A DNA stretch of 41,765 bases from Peptococcaceae bacterium. GTDB taxonomy: Bacteria > Bacillota > Desulfitobacteriia > Desulfitobacteriales > Desulfitobacteriaceae. The translations under genes and the position numbers were made by a program. The stretch is taken from positions 1-41,765 of the forward strand of contig JAITOV010000002.1 in NCBI GenBank assembly GCA_031289735.1, given 5' to 3'. Within the stretch, counting starts at the first letter, position 1. Each line of letters opens with the position of its first letter. The notes below the pieces were generated by a model, which was not told the DNA's origin, did not search any database, and worked only from the letters and a program-made list of their open reading frames with translations. Positions 33,243-40,650 of the stretch are shown in pieces.

Positions 33243-34043
33243 ATATCTATTTCTGAGAGACCCGTCTGCGGCATCGATCTGGGCAGTCGTAGCGTAAAAA
33301 TTGTACTCATGGAGTCATCCCCCGATCAAGATAAGCCCTCTGTCGTACAGCGCCAGCGTGTTGATACAATAGAGTTTTATCGTCACTATGGACGCTTACG
33401 GGATGGCCGGTTGCAAGTGGATTTTGCCGCCTTGACCTTACCGGATGGTTTGAAGACCGTATCGACCGGCTATGGGCGCAATACCCTACAACTAAGCGGT
33501 GGGACAGTCATACCGGAATTGCAGGCGCACACGTTAGGCGCTCTCTTTCAGACGGATCTTCTGGATTTTACCTTGATTGACCTCGGGGGGCAGGACACGA
33601 AAATCATTCAGGTGCGCCGGGGCCGCATGCAGGATTTTCTCACCAATGACAAATGCGCGGCGTCTTCAGGCCGCTATCTGGAAAATATGGCGCAAGTCTT
33701 GGGCATATCCCTAGCGGAACTGAGTCAATATACGGAAGCGCCGGTGGAATTAAGCGCTACTTGTGCGGTTTTTGGGGAAAGTGAGTTAATTGGGAAAATT
33801 GTCGAAGGATATCCTATAGACCGCTTGGCTGCGGGAGTTAACGCCACAATTGTGCAGAGAGTCTTGCCGTTGTTGCGTGATTTCTCCAGCGAAGTCCTGG
33901 TTTTTAGCGGAGGCGTGGCACAGAATGTGGCGATCGTGCGTCTATTAGCGCAATCCTCCGGAGCTCAAGTGATTGTGACGCCTGACCCGCAATTTAATGG
34001 AGCGCTTGGCTGCGCCCTGGCGGCCGAAAAAAATATTATTTAG
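33243..34043 (+). CDS. HgdC/BadF-type ATPase activator, apparently starting at AUA
   Basis: ATP-dependent one-electron reductase of the acetate/sugar-kinase fold that reduces the dehydratase partner. The first phosphate-binding motif, CGIDLGSRSVKIVL, lies upstream of the first ATG (33309), so a start at that ATG would remove essential sequence. The frame has no ATG, GTG or TTG between 33201 and 33309. AAAGGGGG (33226-33233) lies nine bases before ATA at 33243, giving 266 residues, the normal family length. Other motifs: DLGGQDTK (113-120), and the bridging [4Fe-4S] cysteines Cys138 in NDKCAA and Cys174 in ATCAVFGESE. A frameshift or sequence error is the alternative to an AUA start. Confidence 0.85.
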   Translation: MSISERPVCGIDLGSRSVKIVLMESSPDQDKPSVVQRQRVDTIEFYRHYGRLRDGRLQVDFAALTLPDGLKTVSTGYGRNTLQLSGGTVIPELQAHTLGALFQTDLLDFTLIDLGGQDTKIIQVRRGRMQDFLTNDKCAASSGRYLENMAQVLGISLAELSQYTEAPVELSATCAVFGESELIGKIVEGYPIDRLAAGVNATIVQRVLPLLRDFSSEVLVFSGGVAQNVAIVRLLAQSSGAQVIVTPDPQFNGALGCALAAEKNII

Positions 34044-34133
34044 ACCACAATTTTCCCGTAAAATGTAGTATAATAAGGTAATTGTGATGGCATGTTTATG
34101 CAATTTGGATTTGAACATAAGGAGTTGATCCGC

Positions 34134-34343
34134 ATGGAAGACTGCCCATTTTGTAATTCTCATAAAATCGGACGGATTGGGCGGGAGAGGTATTTTTGCG
34201 CTGAGTGTTGTCATGAATGGACAGGAACTGTAGATGTTACGATCTATGAGATCTTAGCAGATGGCACAATGGTCGGCCTGATGTCTGGAGATGGCGGACC
34301 GGGACACGAAGACGAGGATTGCTTGGAACAAAAAGTCGTTTGA
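34134..34343 (+). CDS. Small zinc-ribbon protein
   Basis: A 69-residue protein with CPFC (Cys4, Cys7) and CAECC (Cys22, Cys25, Cys26), spaced like a zinc ribbon or rubredoxin-like knuckle. An acidic C-terminal half (GDGGPGHEDEDCLEQ) follows. The ATG with AAGGAG nine bases upstream is preferred over the in-frame ATG at 34092, which would add 14 unrelated residues. A TATAAT stands at 34069-34074 but without a clear -35. A terminator follows at 34392. Function unknown. Confidence 0.75.
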   Translation: MEDCPFCNSHKIGRIGRERYFCAECCHEWTGTVDVTIYEILADGTMVGLMSGDGGPGHEDEDCLEQKVV

Positions 34344-34391
34344 ATGAACCGCAGATCATTCGCAGGTATAGTTGAACAAGAAGCCGAAGAA

Positions 34392-34435
34392 ACGGAAGCG
34401 CACAGAACAGGTACATAATGGCGCCTCCGTTTTAT
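34392..34435 (+). terminator. Intrinsic terminator of the zinc-ribbon gene
   Basis: ACGGAAGCGC (34392-34401) pairs with GCGCCTCCGT (34421-34430) with one A-C mismatch, followed by TTTTAT. It separates the zinc-ribbon gene from the rph promoter. Confidence 0.8.
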
Positions 34436-34493
34436 CCTCTTTGATAGGAGAAACGGATTGCTCCATTCCTTGGTTCTGCCGTTAGGAGATGGA

Positions 34494-34529
34494 TTGACAA
34501 TCAGCCGCCGGATTAAGCTATAATCCGGC
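34494..34529 (+). promoter_or_regulatory. rph-rdgB promoter with an operator-like palindrome over the -10
   Basis: TTGACA (34494-34499) and TATAAT (34519-34524) are both perfect, with a long 19-bp spacer. A 23-bp palindrome, GCCGGATTA (34507-34515), AGCTA and TAATCCGGC (34521-34529), covers the spacer's end and the -10. No T tract follows, so it is not a terminator. It looks like a repressor or activator site; the long spacer also suits activation by DNA distortion. Confidence 0.6.
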
Positions 34530-34592
34530 TGGAATAGGGAATACTAGTGAATGTCTGAAAATTAAGGAATAGAAGAAAAGGGGTTGGCCCAT

Positions 34593-35342
34593 ATGCCACG
34601 TTTGGACGGACGGCTCAATGATCAATTGCGTCCTCTACATATCACCAGAAAGTTCACGAACGCGCCGGAGGGATCGGTGCTGATCGAAGTGGGGGATACC
34701 CGGGTACTGTGTACCGCCAGTGTCGAGGAAAAAGTACCGCTATTTCGGCGGGGCAGCGGTCTCGGATGGGTGACCGCCGAATATTCCATGCTGCCGCGGG
34801 CGACACAAGTGCGGACGCAACGGGAAGCATCTCGGGGAAAAGTATCGGGTCGCACGATGGAAATTCAGCGCTTGATTGGCCGTGCGCTGCGCAGTGTTGT
34901 CGATCTGAAAAAACTGGGGGAGAGAACGATCTGGATCGATTGTGATGTACTTCAAGCGGACGGAGGGACGCGTACCGCCTCGATCACCGGAGCGTTTGTG
35001 GCGTTAGCCGATGCGATGAATGTATTGCTGGAGCAGGACAAGATCAAAGAGAACCCCATTCTGGACGCTTTGGCCGCAGTTTCCGTGGGTAAGATCCAAG
35101 GGGACGCCATGTTGGATTTGGCCTATGCGGAGGATTCACAAGCGGAAGTGGATATGAATATTGTCATGACAGAGAGCGGCAGATTTGTTGAGATCCAAGG
35201 CACGGCGGAGCAGGAAAGCTTCAGCCGGCAGGAATTGGATCGCTTTTTGGCCCTGGCGGAGCAAGGAATTCGTGAACTGATTAGCGAACAAAAAAAGGCG
35301 TTAGGCGAGATCGCAAGGCACGATGAGGGAGTAAGATGCTGA
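34593..35342 (+). CDS. rph: Ribonuclease PH
   Basis: Phosphate-dependent 3'-to-5' exoribonuclease that trims tRNA precursors. The 249-residue protein shows the family segments [65 protein letters not shown] and [14 protein letters not shown]. The ATG used has AAAAGGGG nine to ten bases upstream. A TTG nine bases before it is too near that site. The stop overlaps rdgB by seven bases; rph-rdgB is a common Firmicutes pair. Confidence 0.97.
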   Translation: MPRLDGRLNDQLRPLHITRKFTNAPEGSVLIEVGDTRVLCTASVEEKVPLFRRGSGLGWVTAEYSMLPRATQVRTQREASRGKVSGRTMEIQRLIGRALRSVVDLKKLGERTIWIDCDVLQADGGTRTASITGAFVALADAMNVLLEQDKIKENPILDALAAVSVGKIQGDAMLDLAYAEDSQAEVDMNIVMTESGRFVEIQGTAEQESFSRQELDRFLALAEQGIRELISEQKKALGEIARHDEGVRC

Positions 35343-35962
35343 AAATTCTGCTGGCAACTCAGAACCAGGGAAAAGTACAAGAACTAAAAGCCCTCTTAGC
35401 GGACGAAGGGGTAGAGATTCTTTCGACGCAGGATTTTGCTACTTGGCCGGAGATCGAGGAAAACGGGAAGAATTTTGCTGAGAATGCGATGCTCAAAGCG
35501 CGCGAAGGCATGCGGCGCAGCGGCTTAATCTGTTTGGCTGATGATTCGGGCTTGGAAGTCGATGCCCTGGACGGCGCGCCGGGCATCTTATCCGCGCGTT
35601 TTGCCGGCGAGCCAAAAGATGACGAGCGCAATATTGATAAATTACTGGAACAGCTAGATCATGTATCGGATGAGCAAAGAACAGCCCGCTTTCGTTGTGC
35701 CCTGGCGGTAGTGACGCCCCATGCCGACGACCACGAGTATGTCACGGAAGGAACGCTGGAAGGCAAGATTATTCGCCAGCGCCGTGGCAAGGAAGGCTTT
35801 GGCTACGACCCGGTATTTCTAGTCGAAGACTTCGGCAGAACCCTGGCTGAGATGACTGCCGCGCAGAAAAATCGCATCAGTCACCGGGCCCAGGCGTTGC
35901 GCAATGCCGTGCCGCTGCTGAAAGAAGTTGTGAAGCGTTATCAGGAGAAGGGTAAATCCTAA
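35336..35962 (+). CDS. rdgB: XTP/dITP diphosphatase (Ham1/RdgB)
   Basis: House-cleaning enzyme that hydrolyses XTP, ITP and dITP to monophosphates. The 208 residues have the N-terminal [17 protein letters not shown], the metal site [12 protein letters not shown] and [21 protein letters not shown]. They also carry the GFGYDPVF motif and the C-terminal [19 protein letters not shown] site lies upstream. It is coupled to rph and is the last gene of the operon. Confidence 0.97.
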   Translation: MLKILLATQNQGKVQELKALLADEGVEILSTQDFATWPEIEENGKNFAENAMLKAREGMRRSGLICLADDSGLEVDALDGAPGILSARFAGEPKDDERNIDKLLEQLDHVSDEQRTARFRCALAVVTPHADDHEYVTEGTLEGKIIRQRRGKEGFGYDPVFLVEDFGRTLAEMTAAQKNRISHRAQALRNAVPLLKEVVKRYQEKGKS

Positions 35963-35973
35963 GTATTCTGCGC

Positions 35974-36002
35974 TTGACGTAGAAAAATCTCTGAGCTATA
36001 CT
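35974..36002 (+). promoter_or_regulatory. Sigma-A promoter of tRNA-Pro
   Basis: TTGACG (35974-35979), 17 bp, TATACT (35997-36002). The tRNA begins 17 bases after the -10, leaving a leader of about ten bases. Confidence 0.8.
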
Positions 36003-36018
36003 AGGCTATGTGATTCAT

Positions 36019-36095
36019 CGGGGCATAGCGCAGTTTGGTAGCGCGCCTGCCTTGGGAGCAGGAGGCCGCAGGTTCAAATCCTGTTGCCCCGACCA
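36019..36095 (+). tRNA. tRNA-Pro (anticodon TGG)
   Basis: Seven-pair acceptor stem CGGGGCA with TGCCCCG, D stem GCGC/GCGC, anticodon stem CCTGC/GCAGG with loop CTTGGGA (anticodon TGG at 36053-36055), T arm GGTTCAAATCC, and an encoded CCA end (36093-36095). Flanked by its own promoter and a terminator. Confidence 0.97.
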
Positions 36096-36108
36096 CCTTT
36101 AAAAACTG

Positions 36109-36139
36109 GAGTAGGAATCGTTGTTCCTGCTCTTTTTTT
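36109..36139 (+). terminator. Intrinsic terminator of tRNA-Pro
   Basis: GAGTAGGAA (36109-36117) pairs with TTCCTGCTC (36124-36132) with one G-U pair, six-base loop, then seven T residues. Confidence 0.92.
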
Positions 36140-36185
36140 ATCTAAAAAAACAGAAGCAGGTGTTGTGACAAAGGAGGGCAACACA

Positions 36186-36353
36186 GTGAAAAGAATACAT
36201 TTGGTGGAACTAGACTTAGATGAAAGAACAATTGAAGAATCTCTTGATGAATATTTATACACTTGTAAAGTAAAAAACCTAGCGGAAATCTCCATCAAAA
36301 ATCAACAGTACGAAGGTAAAAAGTTCAACAGTATTTGTCCTCCGCATTGTTAG
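36186..36353 (+). CDS. Hypothetical 55-residue protein
   Basis: I do not recognise it. It starts at GTG with an excellent AAAGGAGG seven to nine bases upstream and reads MKRIHLVELDLDERTIEE onward. It is acidic in the first half and lysine/asparagine-rich in the second, ending in CPPHC, which could bind a metal. It has no hydrophobic segment. The base composition is clearly more AT-rich than the housekeeping genes. It lies between tRNA-Pro and the tRNA-Arg repeat, at the edge of the accessory region. A longer in-frame version would contain the ribosome-binding site and is unlikely. Confidence 0.65.
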   Translation: MKRIHLVELDLDERTIEESLDEYLYTCKVKNLAEISIKNQQYEGKKFNSICPPHC

Positions 36354-36383
36354 ACGATATGCTTTTTTTGTTTTTGAGTTAAT

Positions 36384-36415
36384 AAAAAAACAGCGGCTAT
36401 AAATGAGCAACTGTT
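36384..36415 (-). terminator. Candidate terminator of minus-strand tRNA-Arg
   Basis: On the minus strand AACAG (36411-36415) pairs with CTGTT (36389-36393). An inner GC/GC pair lies across two mismatches, and a T run (36384-36390) follows. It is about 70 bases past the tRNA-Arg 3' end. The stem is short, so confidence is moderate. Confidence 0.5.
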
Positions 36416-36473
36416 GTAATGATTTTTCTTTATCAAGTTCGGTTTTCATGCGGATTGTTGTGCTGACTAAAAG

Positions 36474-36521
36474 AAGATATGCATTGGCGCGCCTGGAGAG
36501 ATTCGAACTCCCGACTCTCTG
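36474..36521 (-). repeat. Left copy of the 48-bp tRNA-Arg inverted repeat
   Basis: Contains the 3' 37 bases of tRNA-Arg (including its CCA) plus 11 bases beyond it. Its reverse complement is present at 40651-40698 with a single mismatch: position 36485, which specifies the final A of CCA here and a T in the right copy. The two copies face each other around about 4.1 kb. Confidence 0.95.
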
Positions 36522-36561
36522 CTTAGAAGGCAGATGCTCTATCCAACTGAGCTACAGGCGC
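36485..36561 (-). tRNA. tRNA-Arg (anticodon TCT)
   Basis: On the minus strand: acceptor GCGCCTG with CAGGCGC, D arm AGCTCAGTTGGATAGAGC, anticodon loop CTTCTAA (anticodon TCT), T arm GGGAGTTCGAATCTC and encoded CCA. The gene is complete and has a good promoter at 36620-36648. Its 3' half lies in an inverted repeat shared with 40651-40698. Confidence 0.97.
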
Positions 36562-36619
36562 TCGCAAAGCGCTTCCGATCAGAGTTTCTTAGCAAGCAAA
36601 ACTTTACTCACGTCTATAT

Positions 36620-36648
36620 ATTCTAAGCTTCTTCCGGCAAGATGTCAA
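36620..36648 (-). promoter_or_regulatory. Sigma-A promoter of tRNA-Arg
   Basis: On the minus strand, TTGACA (36643-36648), exactly 17 bp, TAGAAT (36620-36625). The predicted start is near 36613, about 50 bases before the tRNA. This promoter lies inside the segment bounded by the inverted repeats. Confidence 0.85.
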
Positions 36649-36669
36649 GAGTTAAGGCAATGTTGTCCA

Positions 36670-36807
36670 CAGTCGGCTAATATGATGTACTACTGCGAGA
36701 GCGGACGCATATCGGGAGCGGAAAAGAAAGGCAATCTATGGCTTATTCCCGCGAACGCGGAAAAACCGCTTGACGGCAGGACAAAAAAAGCGAAAGCTCG
36801 CGCATAG
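36670..36807 (+). pseudogene. Remnant of a helix-turn-helix DNA-binding protein
   Basis: The frame reads QSANMMYYCESGRISGAEKK, then GNLWLIPANAEKPLDGRTKK and AKARA before TAG. This matches the C-terminal half of small excisionase/MerR-like HTH proteins common on Firmicutes mobile elements (second helix YCESGRI, wing LWLIPANAEKP). The expected N-terminal helix-turn-helix is missing, and the upstream sequence is the tRNA-Arg promoter region. I read it as a 5'-truncated remnant and not a working gene. Confidence 0.65.
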
Positions 36808-36884
36808 GCGATAACAAAAATTTTACAGCTCTTAAATCTTTTTGCTTGCCATTGGCGTTATTACTTATGGAGGTAGTGATAAAT

Positions 36885-37427
36885 TTGCAAGATAATGAAT
36901 TGGTGGAGCGGATTCAATGCGGCGATCAATCGGCATTGAATGAAATCATACGCACTTATTATAACGAAATTTATCACTTTCTTTGCCGTAAATTGTCTGA
37001 TACAAACGCCGCACAGGACGTAACGCAAACCGTCTTTTTGAAGTTCGTGAGGAACATACATAGCTACCATGAACGCGGCAAGCTGAAAAATTATCTTTTT
37101 AGGTTAGCCGCAAATGCCGGGAATGACTATTTCAGAAACAAACCGGCGGCGTATGTTCTTCTTGATGCGTGTTTTGATAGGCAATCCGACGACCCTTTGC
37201 CGGAAGAGGCGGCGGAAAAGCGGGAGGCCGCAGAAGCTGTAAAAAATGCGCTCCTTGAATTGCCCATTTTCCAGCGTGACGTAATTATCTTGCGCTTCTA
37301 TCACGGCTTGCCTTTCAAGGATATTGCGCGGATTATGGACTGTGGAGTATCATCTACAAAATCGAGGTATCGGCAGGGTATGGAAAAACTTAAAATTTTA
37401 TTAGAAAGGGCATATGACAATGAATGA
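36885..37427 (+). CDS. ECF-type sigma-70 family factor
   Basis: A 180-residue sigma factor with region 2 (about 10-80; DQSALNEIIRTYYNEIYHF, DAQDVTQTVFLKF-like core with AQDVTQTVFLKF, LKNYLFRLAAN) and region 4 (about 120-172; LPIFQRDVIILRFYHGLPF and DIARIMDCGVSSTKSRY). The start TTG has GGAGGT ten bases upstream; an earlier in-frame GTG is only one base from that site. It overlaps the next gene by 14 bases. Regulation of the adjoining ABC transporter by this factor is likely but inferred. Codon use is more AT-rich than in the core genes. Confidence 0.9.
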   Translation: MQDNELVERIQCGDQSALNEIIRTYYNEIYHFLCRKLSDTNAAQDVTQTVFLKFVRNIHSYHERGKLKNYLFRLAANAGNDYFRNKPAAYVLLDACFDRQSDDPLPEEAAEKREAAEAVKNALLELPIFQRDVIILRFYHGLPFKDIARIMDCGVSSTKSRYRQGMEKLKILLERAYDNE

Positions 37428-38178
37428 TGAACGATTCAAACAATTATTATCGGCTTATAAATTTCCCGACGCTGAGGCCGAGCAAATTGATTTAACGTGT
37501 CAAAAAACGATGAACGCGCTGAAAAGGAAAGTCCCCACCCGCCCCTTTTCGATTTTAACGCAAATGAAGGTGCAGGCTACCTATCTTTCTAAATGGTTTT
37601 ATATTTCTTGCGGCTTGATTGCGTTCTTCAGCTTGCTTATCAGCGCAATAACAAACACGGAGAGGATTGCGGCGGTGTTTTTCGGAACAAGTCCCTTGTT
37701 TATTTTGCCTTGCGCCGCTGTGTTCTATCGCACTATTGCCAACGGAATGTTGGAATTAGAAACGGCGAGCAAATACAGCATGGCAAAATTATTTGCGGGG
37801 AAACTTTTAATCCTTGGCGCGGTTATTTCTGTTCTGCTTTTGAGTGCCGGAATAATCGGCGGTACATTATCCGGTTCAATCATTCGCCCGCCTTTGCTTG
37901 CCTTTGTATCATTTACATGGATGGCGGCGATTGTGCTGTGGTTTGGGAAGCGGAGCATAAAAAGGGGGCTTGCTTTTGGAACGCTCTGGAGCGCGGTGAG
38001 CATCGCCCTTGCATTTTGGGGTAAATGTCAAATGTTTTTAGAAGCGGTAGACATCTTGTTTGTCTGGATGGCGTTCCTGGTTGTGACGGGTTTCGTTTTG
38101 TTTGCCGCAATTCGGTTTATACGCAACATTTCGTTTGAAGGAGTATGCGAAGAATGGAACTTTTTATTGACCGCTTAA
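37414..38178 (+). CDS. Membrane protein, probable anti-sigma partner
   Basis: A 254-residue protein with a cytoplasmic N-terminus of about 55 residues (NDERFKQLLSAYKFPDAEAEQ) and six hydrophobic segments (about 65-85, 87-108, 128-150, 158-175, 185-202, 208-232). No catalytic motif is seen. Position between an ECF sigma gene and an ABC ATPase, with overlaps on both sides, suggests an anti-sigma or an ABC-linked membrane subunit. The family is known to me only as a hypothetical partner of such sigma-ABC operons. The zinc-binding HxxxCxxC motif of ZAS anti-sigma factors is absent. Confidence 0.75.
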   Translation: MTMNDERFKQLLSAYKFPDAEAEQIDLTCQKTMNALKRKVPTRPFSILTQMKVQATYLSKWFYISCGLIAFFSLLISAITNTERIAAVFFGTSPLFILPCAAVFYRTIANGMLELETASKYSMAKLFAGKLLILGAVISVLLLSAGIIGGTLSGSIIRPPLLAFVSFTWMAAIVLWFGKRSIKRGLAFGTLWSAVSIALAFWGKCQMFLEAVDILFVWMAFLVVTGFVLFAAIRFIRNISFEGVCEEWNFLLTA

Positions 38179-39026
38179 CAAAGCAATATGGGAAAAAACT
38201 GGCCGTTGACTGTTTTTCCCTAAAACTGGGCAAAGGCGTTTATGGATTGCTCGGACCGAATGGCTCCGGCAAGACAACGCTCATGCGAATGATGGCCGAC
38301 GTTCTCCGTCCAACGTCCGGCGAAATCACATTAGACGGCGTAGACATTCGCAAACTTGACGAGGCGTATCGTGATATTTTGGGGTATCTGCCTCAAGACT
38401 TCGGCTATTACCGTGATTTTACCGCTACTGATTATCTGATGTACTTGTCGGCGATAAAAGGACTGGAAAAAAGCCGGGCAAAACAGAGAACAGCAGAATT
38501 ATTAACGCTCGTCGGACTGGAAAACGAAGCTAAAAATAAGGTTAAATCCTTTTCGGGCGGTATGCGACAAAGGCTCGGAATCGCGCAAGCTCTTTTGAAC
38601 GACCCCGAAATACTGATTTTAGATGAACCGACCGCAGGACTTGATCCGAAAGAGCGCATACGGTTTCGCAACTTAATCAGCGATATTTCCGGGGAGCGGA
38701 TTGTCCTCTTGTCTACGCATATTGTTTCCGACGTGGAGTATGTGGCCAATCAAATAATCCTTATGCGGAAAGGCGAAATGATTATGCAAGGGACGGTTGA
38801 CCAAATCGCCGCTTTAACAAACGGAAAGGTTTGGACGGCTGTTCTGAATCCGAAAGAAGCCGAGATTGTAAAAACAAAACACGTTATCGCGAATCTCCGT
38901 CATATAGACGGCGGCGTGGAACTTAGGATTGTGTCGGACGAAAAACCGCACGAAAAGGCAACCCCAACCACTCCGTCCGTTGAGGACAGCTATCTTTACT
39001 ATTTCAACGAGGTAAACACGCTATGA
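38154..39026 (+). CDS. ABC transporter ATP-binding protein (ABC-2 type)
   Basis: A 290-residue ATPase with Walker A GPNGSGKTT (34-42), Q-loop in GYLPQDFGYY, signature FSGGMRQRLGIAQALL, Walker B ILILDEPTAGLDP and switch His in LLSTHIVSD. The last 70 residues form a C-terminal extension seen in lantibiotic-immunity and drug ABC-2 ATPases. The ATG used has GAAGGAG ten bases upstream; an ATG nine bases before it touches that site. It overlaps both neighbours, so the operon is tight. Substrate unknown; antimicrobial peptide export or immunity is a reasonable guess. Confidence 0.92.
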   Translation: MELFIDRLTKQYGKKLAVDCFSLKLGKGVYGLLGPNGSGKTTLMRMMADVLRPTSGEITLDGVDIRKLDEAYRDILGYLPQDFGYYRDFTATDYLMYLSAIKGLEKSRAKQRTAELLTLVGLENEAKNKVKSFSGGMRQRLGIAQALLNDPEILILDEPTAGLDPKERIRFRNLISDISGERIVLLSTHIVSDVEYVANQIILMRKGEMIMQGTVDQIAALTNGKVWTAVLNPKEAEIVKTKHVIANLRHIDGGVELRIVSDEKPHEKATPTTPSVEDSYLYYFNEVNTL

Positions 39027-40216
39027 AATCAATATTGTTTTTTGAACTCAAAAAGATATTTAGCATAAAGAAAACCGCCATTTGCGCCGGGCTTGTTCTC
39101 TTGATTTTATGTGTGACATTTTTCGGGCGGGCTATTGCAAATAATCTGTTTGCAAATTTGCCCCACATCAAGGAGCAGCTTACCTATGCTTCCGGGGAAG
39201 TGACCTCGGAGCGATTTGCTGAGGACGAAAAGAGATTTGGTGAAATTATCAATAATCCCGATAATACCCTCGATTCTGATTTTGAATCGGACAACCGAAT
39301 TTATGAAGGCATATTTGACGGCGGGGCGACACATCAAGATGTCCGTGATATGCTCGAATCAATTCTGTATATCAAAGCCATTAACGATATGCCCCATAAA
39401 ATGATTGCCACCTTATACAGAGAATTGGCTGAGCCGACAATTTCACCCGAACAAACTTTACTGATTCAGAAAAATATAGATATGCTCGCGCAAAAGGGGA
39501 ATTTGGTGATAGCCTATAACCTGTTTTACGACTATTACAACAATTTTCTCATAAACATCTTCCCCTATATTATCGGCTTTCTGATTATATTCTTCATCGC
39601 GCCGGTTTTCGCGGGGGAATACAGCGCCAAAATGGACAGTCTGATACTTTCTTCTAAAAAGGGCAAGCAGGGCGTTATCGCCGCAAAGCTGACCGCTTCT
39701 ATGTTGGCTGTAACCATCATTTACGTTTTTGTTATGGGATTTTATATCCTGCTTTGCGGTGCGGTTCTCGGATTTTCCGGTGGAGAAAGTAGTTTTTTGA
39801 CTATGTACTCTGATTTATATCAATATATGGGCTCTCCTTACAACTTGACAATGCTACAGTTTCTGCTAACCACTTTAGGGATTTCTTATGCCGCCTGTAT
39901 TGGATTTAGCATTTTCACACTGTGTGTTTCCGCAAATAGCAGTAACAATCTTGTTGTTTTCGCTATCTGCTTGATGGTCTTTCACGTTCCGCTGTTGATG
40001 ATTGCTTTCGCTGATGCCGGATTCCCGCCGATTATAAACATTGTCTATGGACGAGTAGCGCAGGTCGCGTCATTACTTGACAGATTTAACGGTTTTGTGA
40101 TTTTAGGAAACGTAGTTATGCTGAAAGAAATAGCGTTTGTGTGCTTAATTATAACTTCTGTGTTTTTTGGCTTCGGTGCGTGGCGTTCATTCAAACGACG
40201 GCAAGTAGTTAATTAG
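39023..40216 (+). CDS. ABC-2 type transporter permease
   Basis: A 397-residue membrane protein. An N-terminal TM segment (about 18-38) is followed by a hydrophilic region of about 130 residues, then five or six further TM segments (about 175-195, 225-255, 275-305, 310-335, 365-388). This is the layout of ABC-2 permeases with an extracytoplasmic loop after TM1. It starts in overlap with the ATPase stop and ends the operon; no terminator is clear behind it. Codon use is AT-rich, as in the rest of the cargo. Confidence 0.88.
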   Translation: MKSILFFELKKIFSIKKTAICAGLVLLILCVTFFGRAIANNLFANLPHIKEQLTYASGEVTSERFAEDEKRFGEIINNPDNTLDSDFESDNRIYEGIFDGGATHQDVRDMLESILYIKAINDMPHKMIATLYRELAEPTISPEQTLLIQKNIDMLAQKGNLVIAYNLFYDYYNNFLINIFPYIIGFLIIFFIAPVFAGEYSAKMDSLILSSKKGKQGVIAAKLTASMLAVTIIYVFVMGFYILLCGAVLGFSGGESSFLTMYSDLYQYMGSPYNLTMLQFLLTTLGISYAACIGFSIFTLCVSANSSNNLVVFAICLMVFHVPLLMIAFADAGFPPIINIVYGRVAQVASLLDRFNGFVILGNVVMLKEIAFVCLIITSVFFGFGAWRSFKRRQVVN

Positions 40217-40352
40217 AATACGGGTGGCAGGAATGTAATGTATATAAAATAAGAATTGCCATGTGGAATGATACAATAAAAGTAGAATCGCTTGCACAAG
40301 GAAAACAGGAAGGAAAGGGCTTACGGGATGCTGTTGCACAGCGACAGAAGCT

Positions 40353-40496
40353 ATGAAAATGGACGATGTGAAAACGGTCATCTTCAGATACAGCTACTAT
40401 TACAATCTTCGCAGGATATACACGACGAACAACGGCGGCTATCCTCCAGAGGTTTACAGGCAGCTGTGGTATCAAGAGAAGGATTCAGTAAAATAA
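40353..40496 (+). pseudogene. C-terminal remnant, probably of an IS3-family transposase
   Basis: The 47-codon frame reads MKMDDVKTVIFRYSYYYNLR, then RIYTTNNGGYPPEVYRQLWY and QEKDSVK. The YYN-RRI-GG-PP-YR pattern is the usual C-terminal end of IS3-type OrfB proteins. The rest of the integrase core is absent. A short HSDRS-containing stretch in another frame just upstream (about 40325-40350) may be another damaged piece. No intact insertion sequence ends are visible. Confidence 0.5.
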
Positions 40497-40601
40497 AACA
40501 TAAACACCTCCGATAAGAGTGCGAAAATCTATATTTATGCATAATTATAAAGTAAAATGAATAATTATGTAAGTAATTTTGTTTAACAGCTAATTTTGTA
40601 T

Positions 40602-40630
40602 TTGCATCAAGCAATTAGATGCGGTATAAT
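40602..40630 (+). promoter_or_regulatory. Possible promoter reading into the tRNA-Arg fragment and tRNA-His
   Basis: A perfect TATAAT (40625-40630) follows a poor -35 (TTGCAT, 40602-40607) at 17-bp spacing. It lies at the right end of the AT-rich cargo, 20 bases before the right inverted repeat and 74 bases before tRNA-His. It could supply a promoter for tRNA-His. Confidence 0.4.
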
Positions 40631-40650
40631 ATTTCTGCTACAAAACAAAA

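Noticed and set aside
36403-36669. Plus-strand ORF upstream of the HTH remnant
   Set aside because: It runs through the antisense of tRNA-Arg and its promoter; only the part after about 36670 resembles a protein.
40292-40516. Plus-strand 74-codon ORF after the ABC permease
   Set aside because: Low-complexity chance frame; the overlapping frame with the transposase-like C-terminus is the more convincing signal. Its HSDRS stretch may be a damaged transposase piece, noted there.
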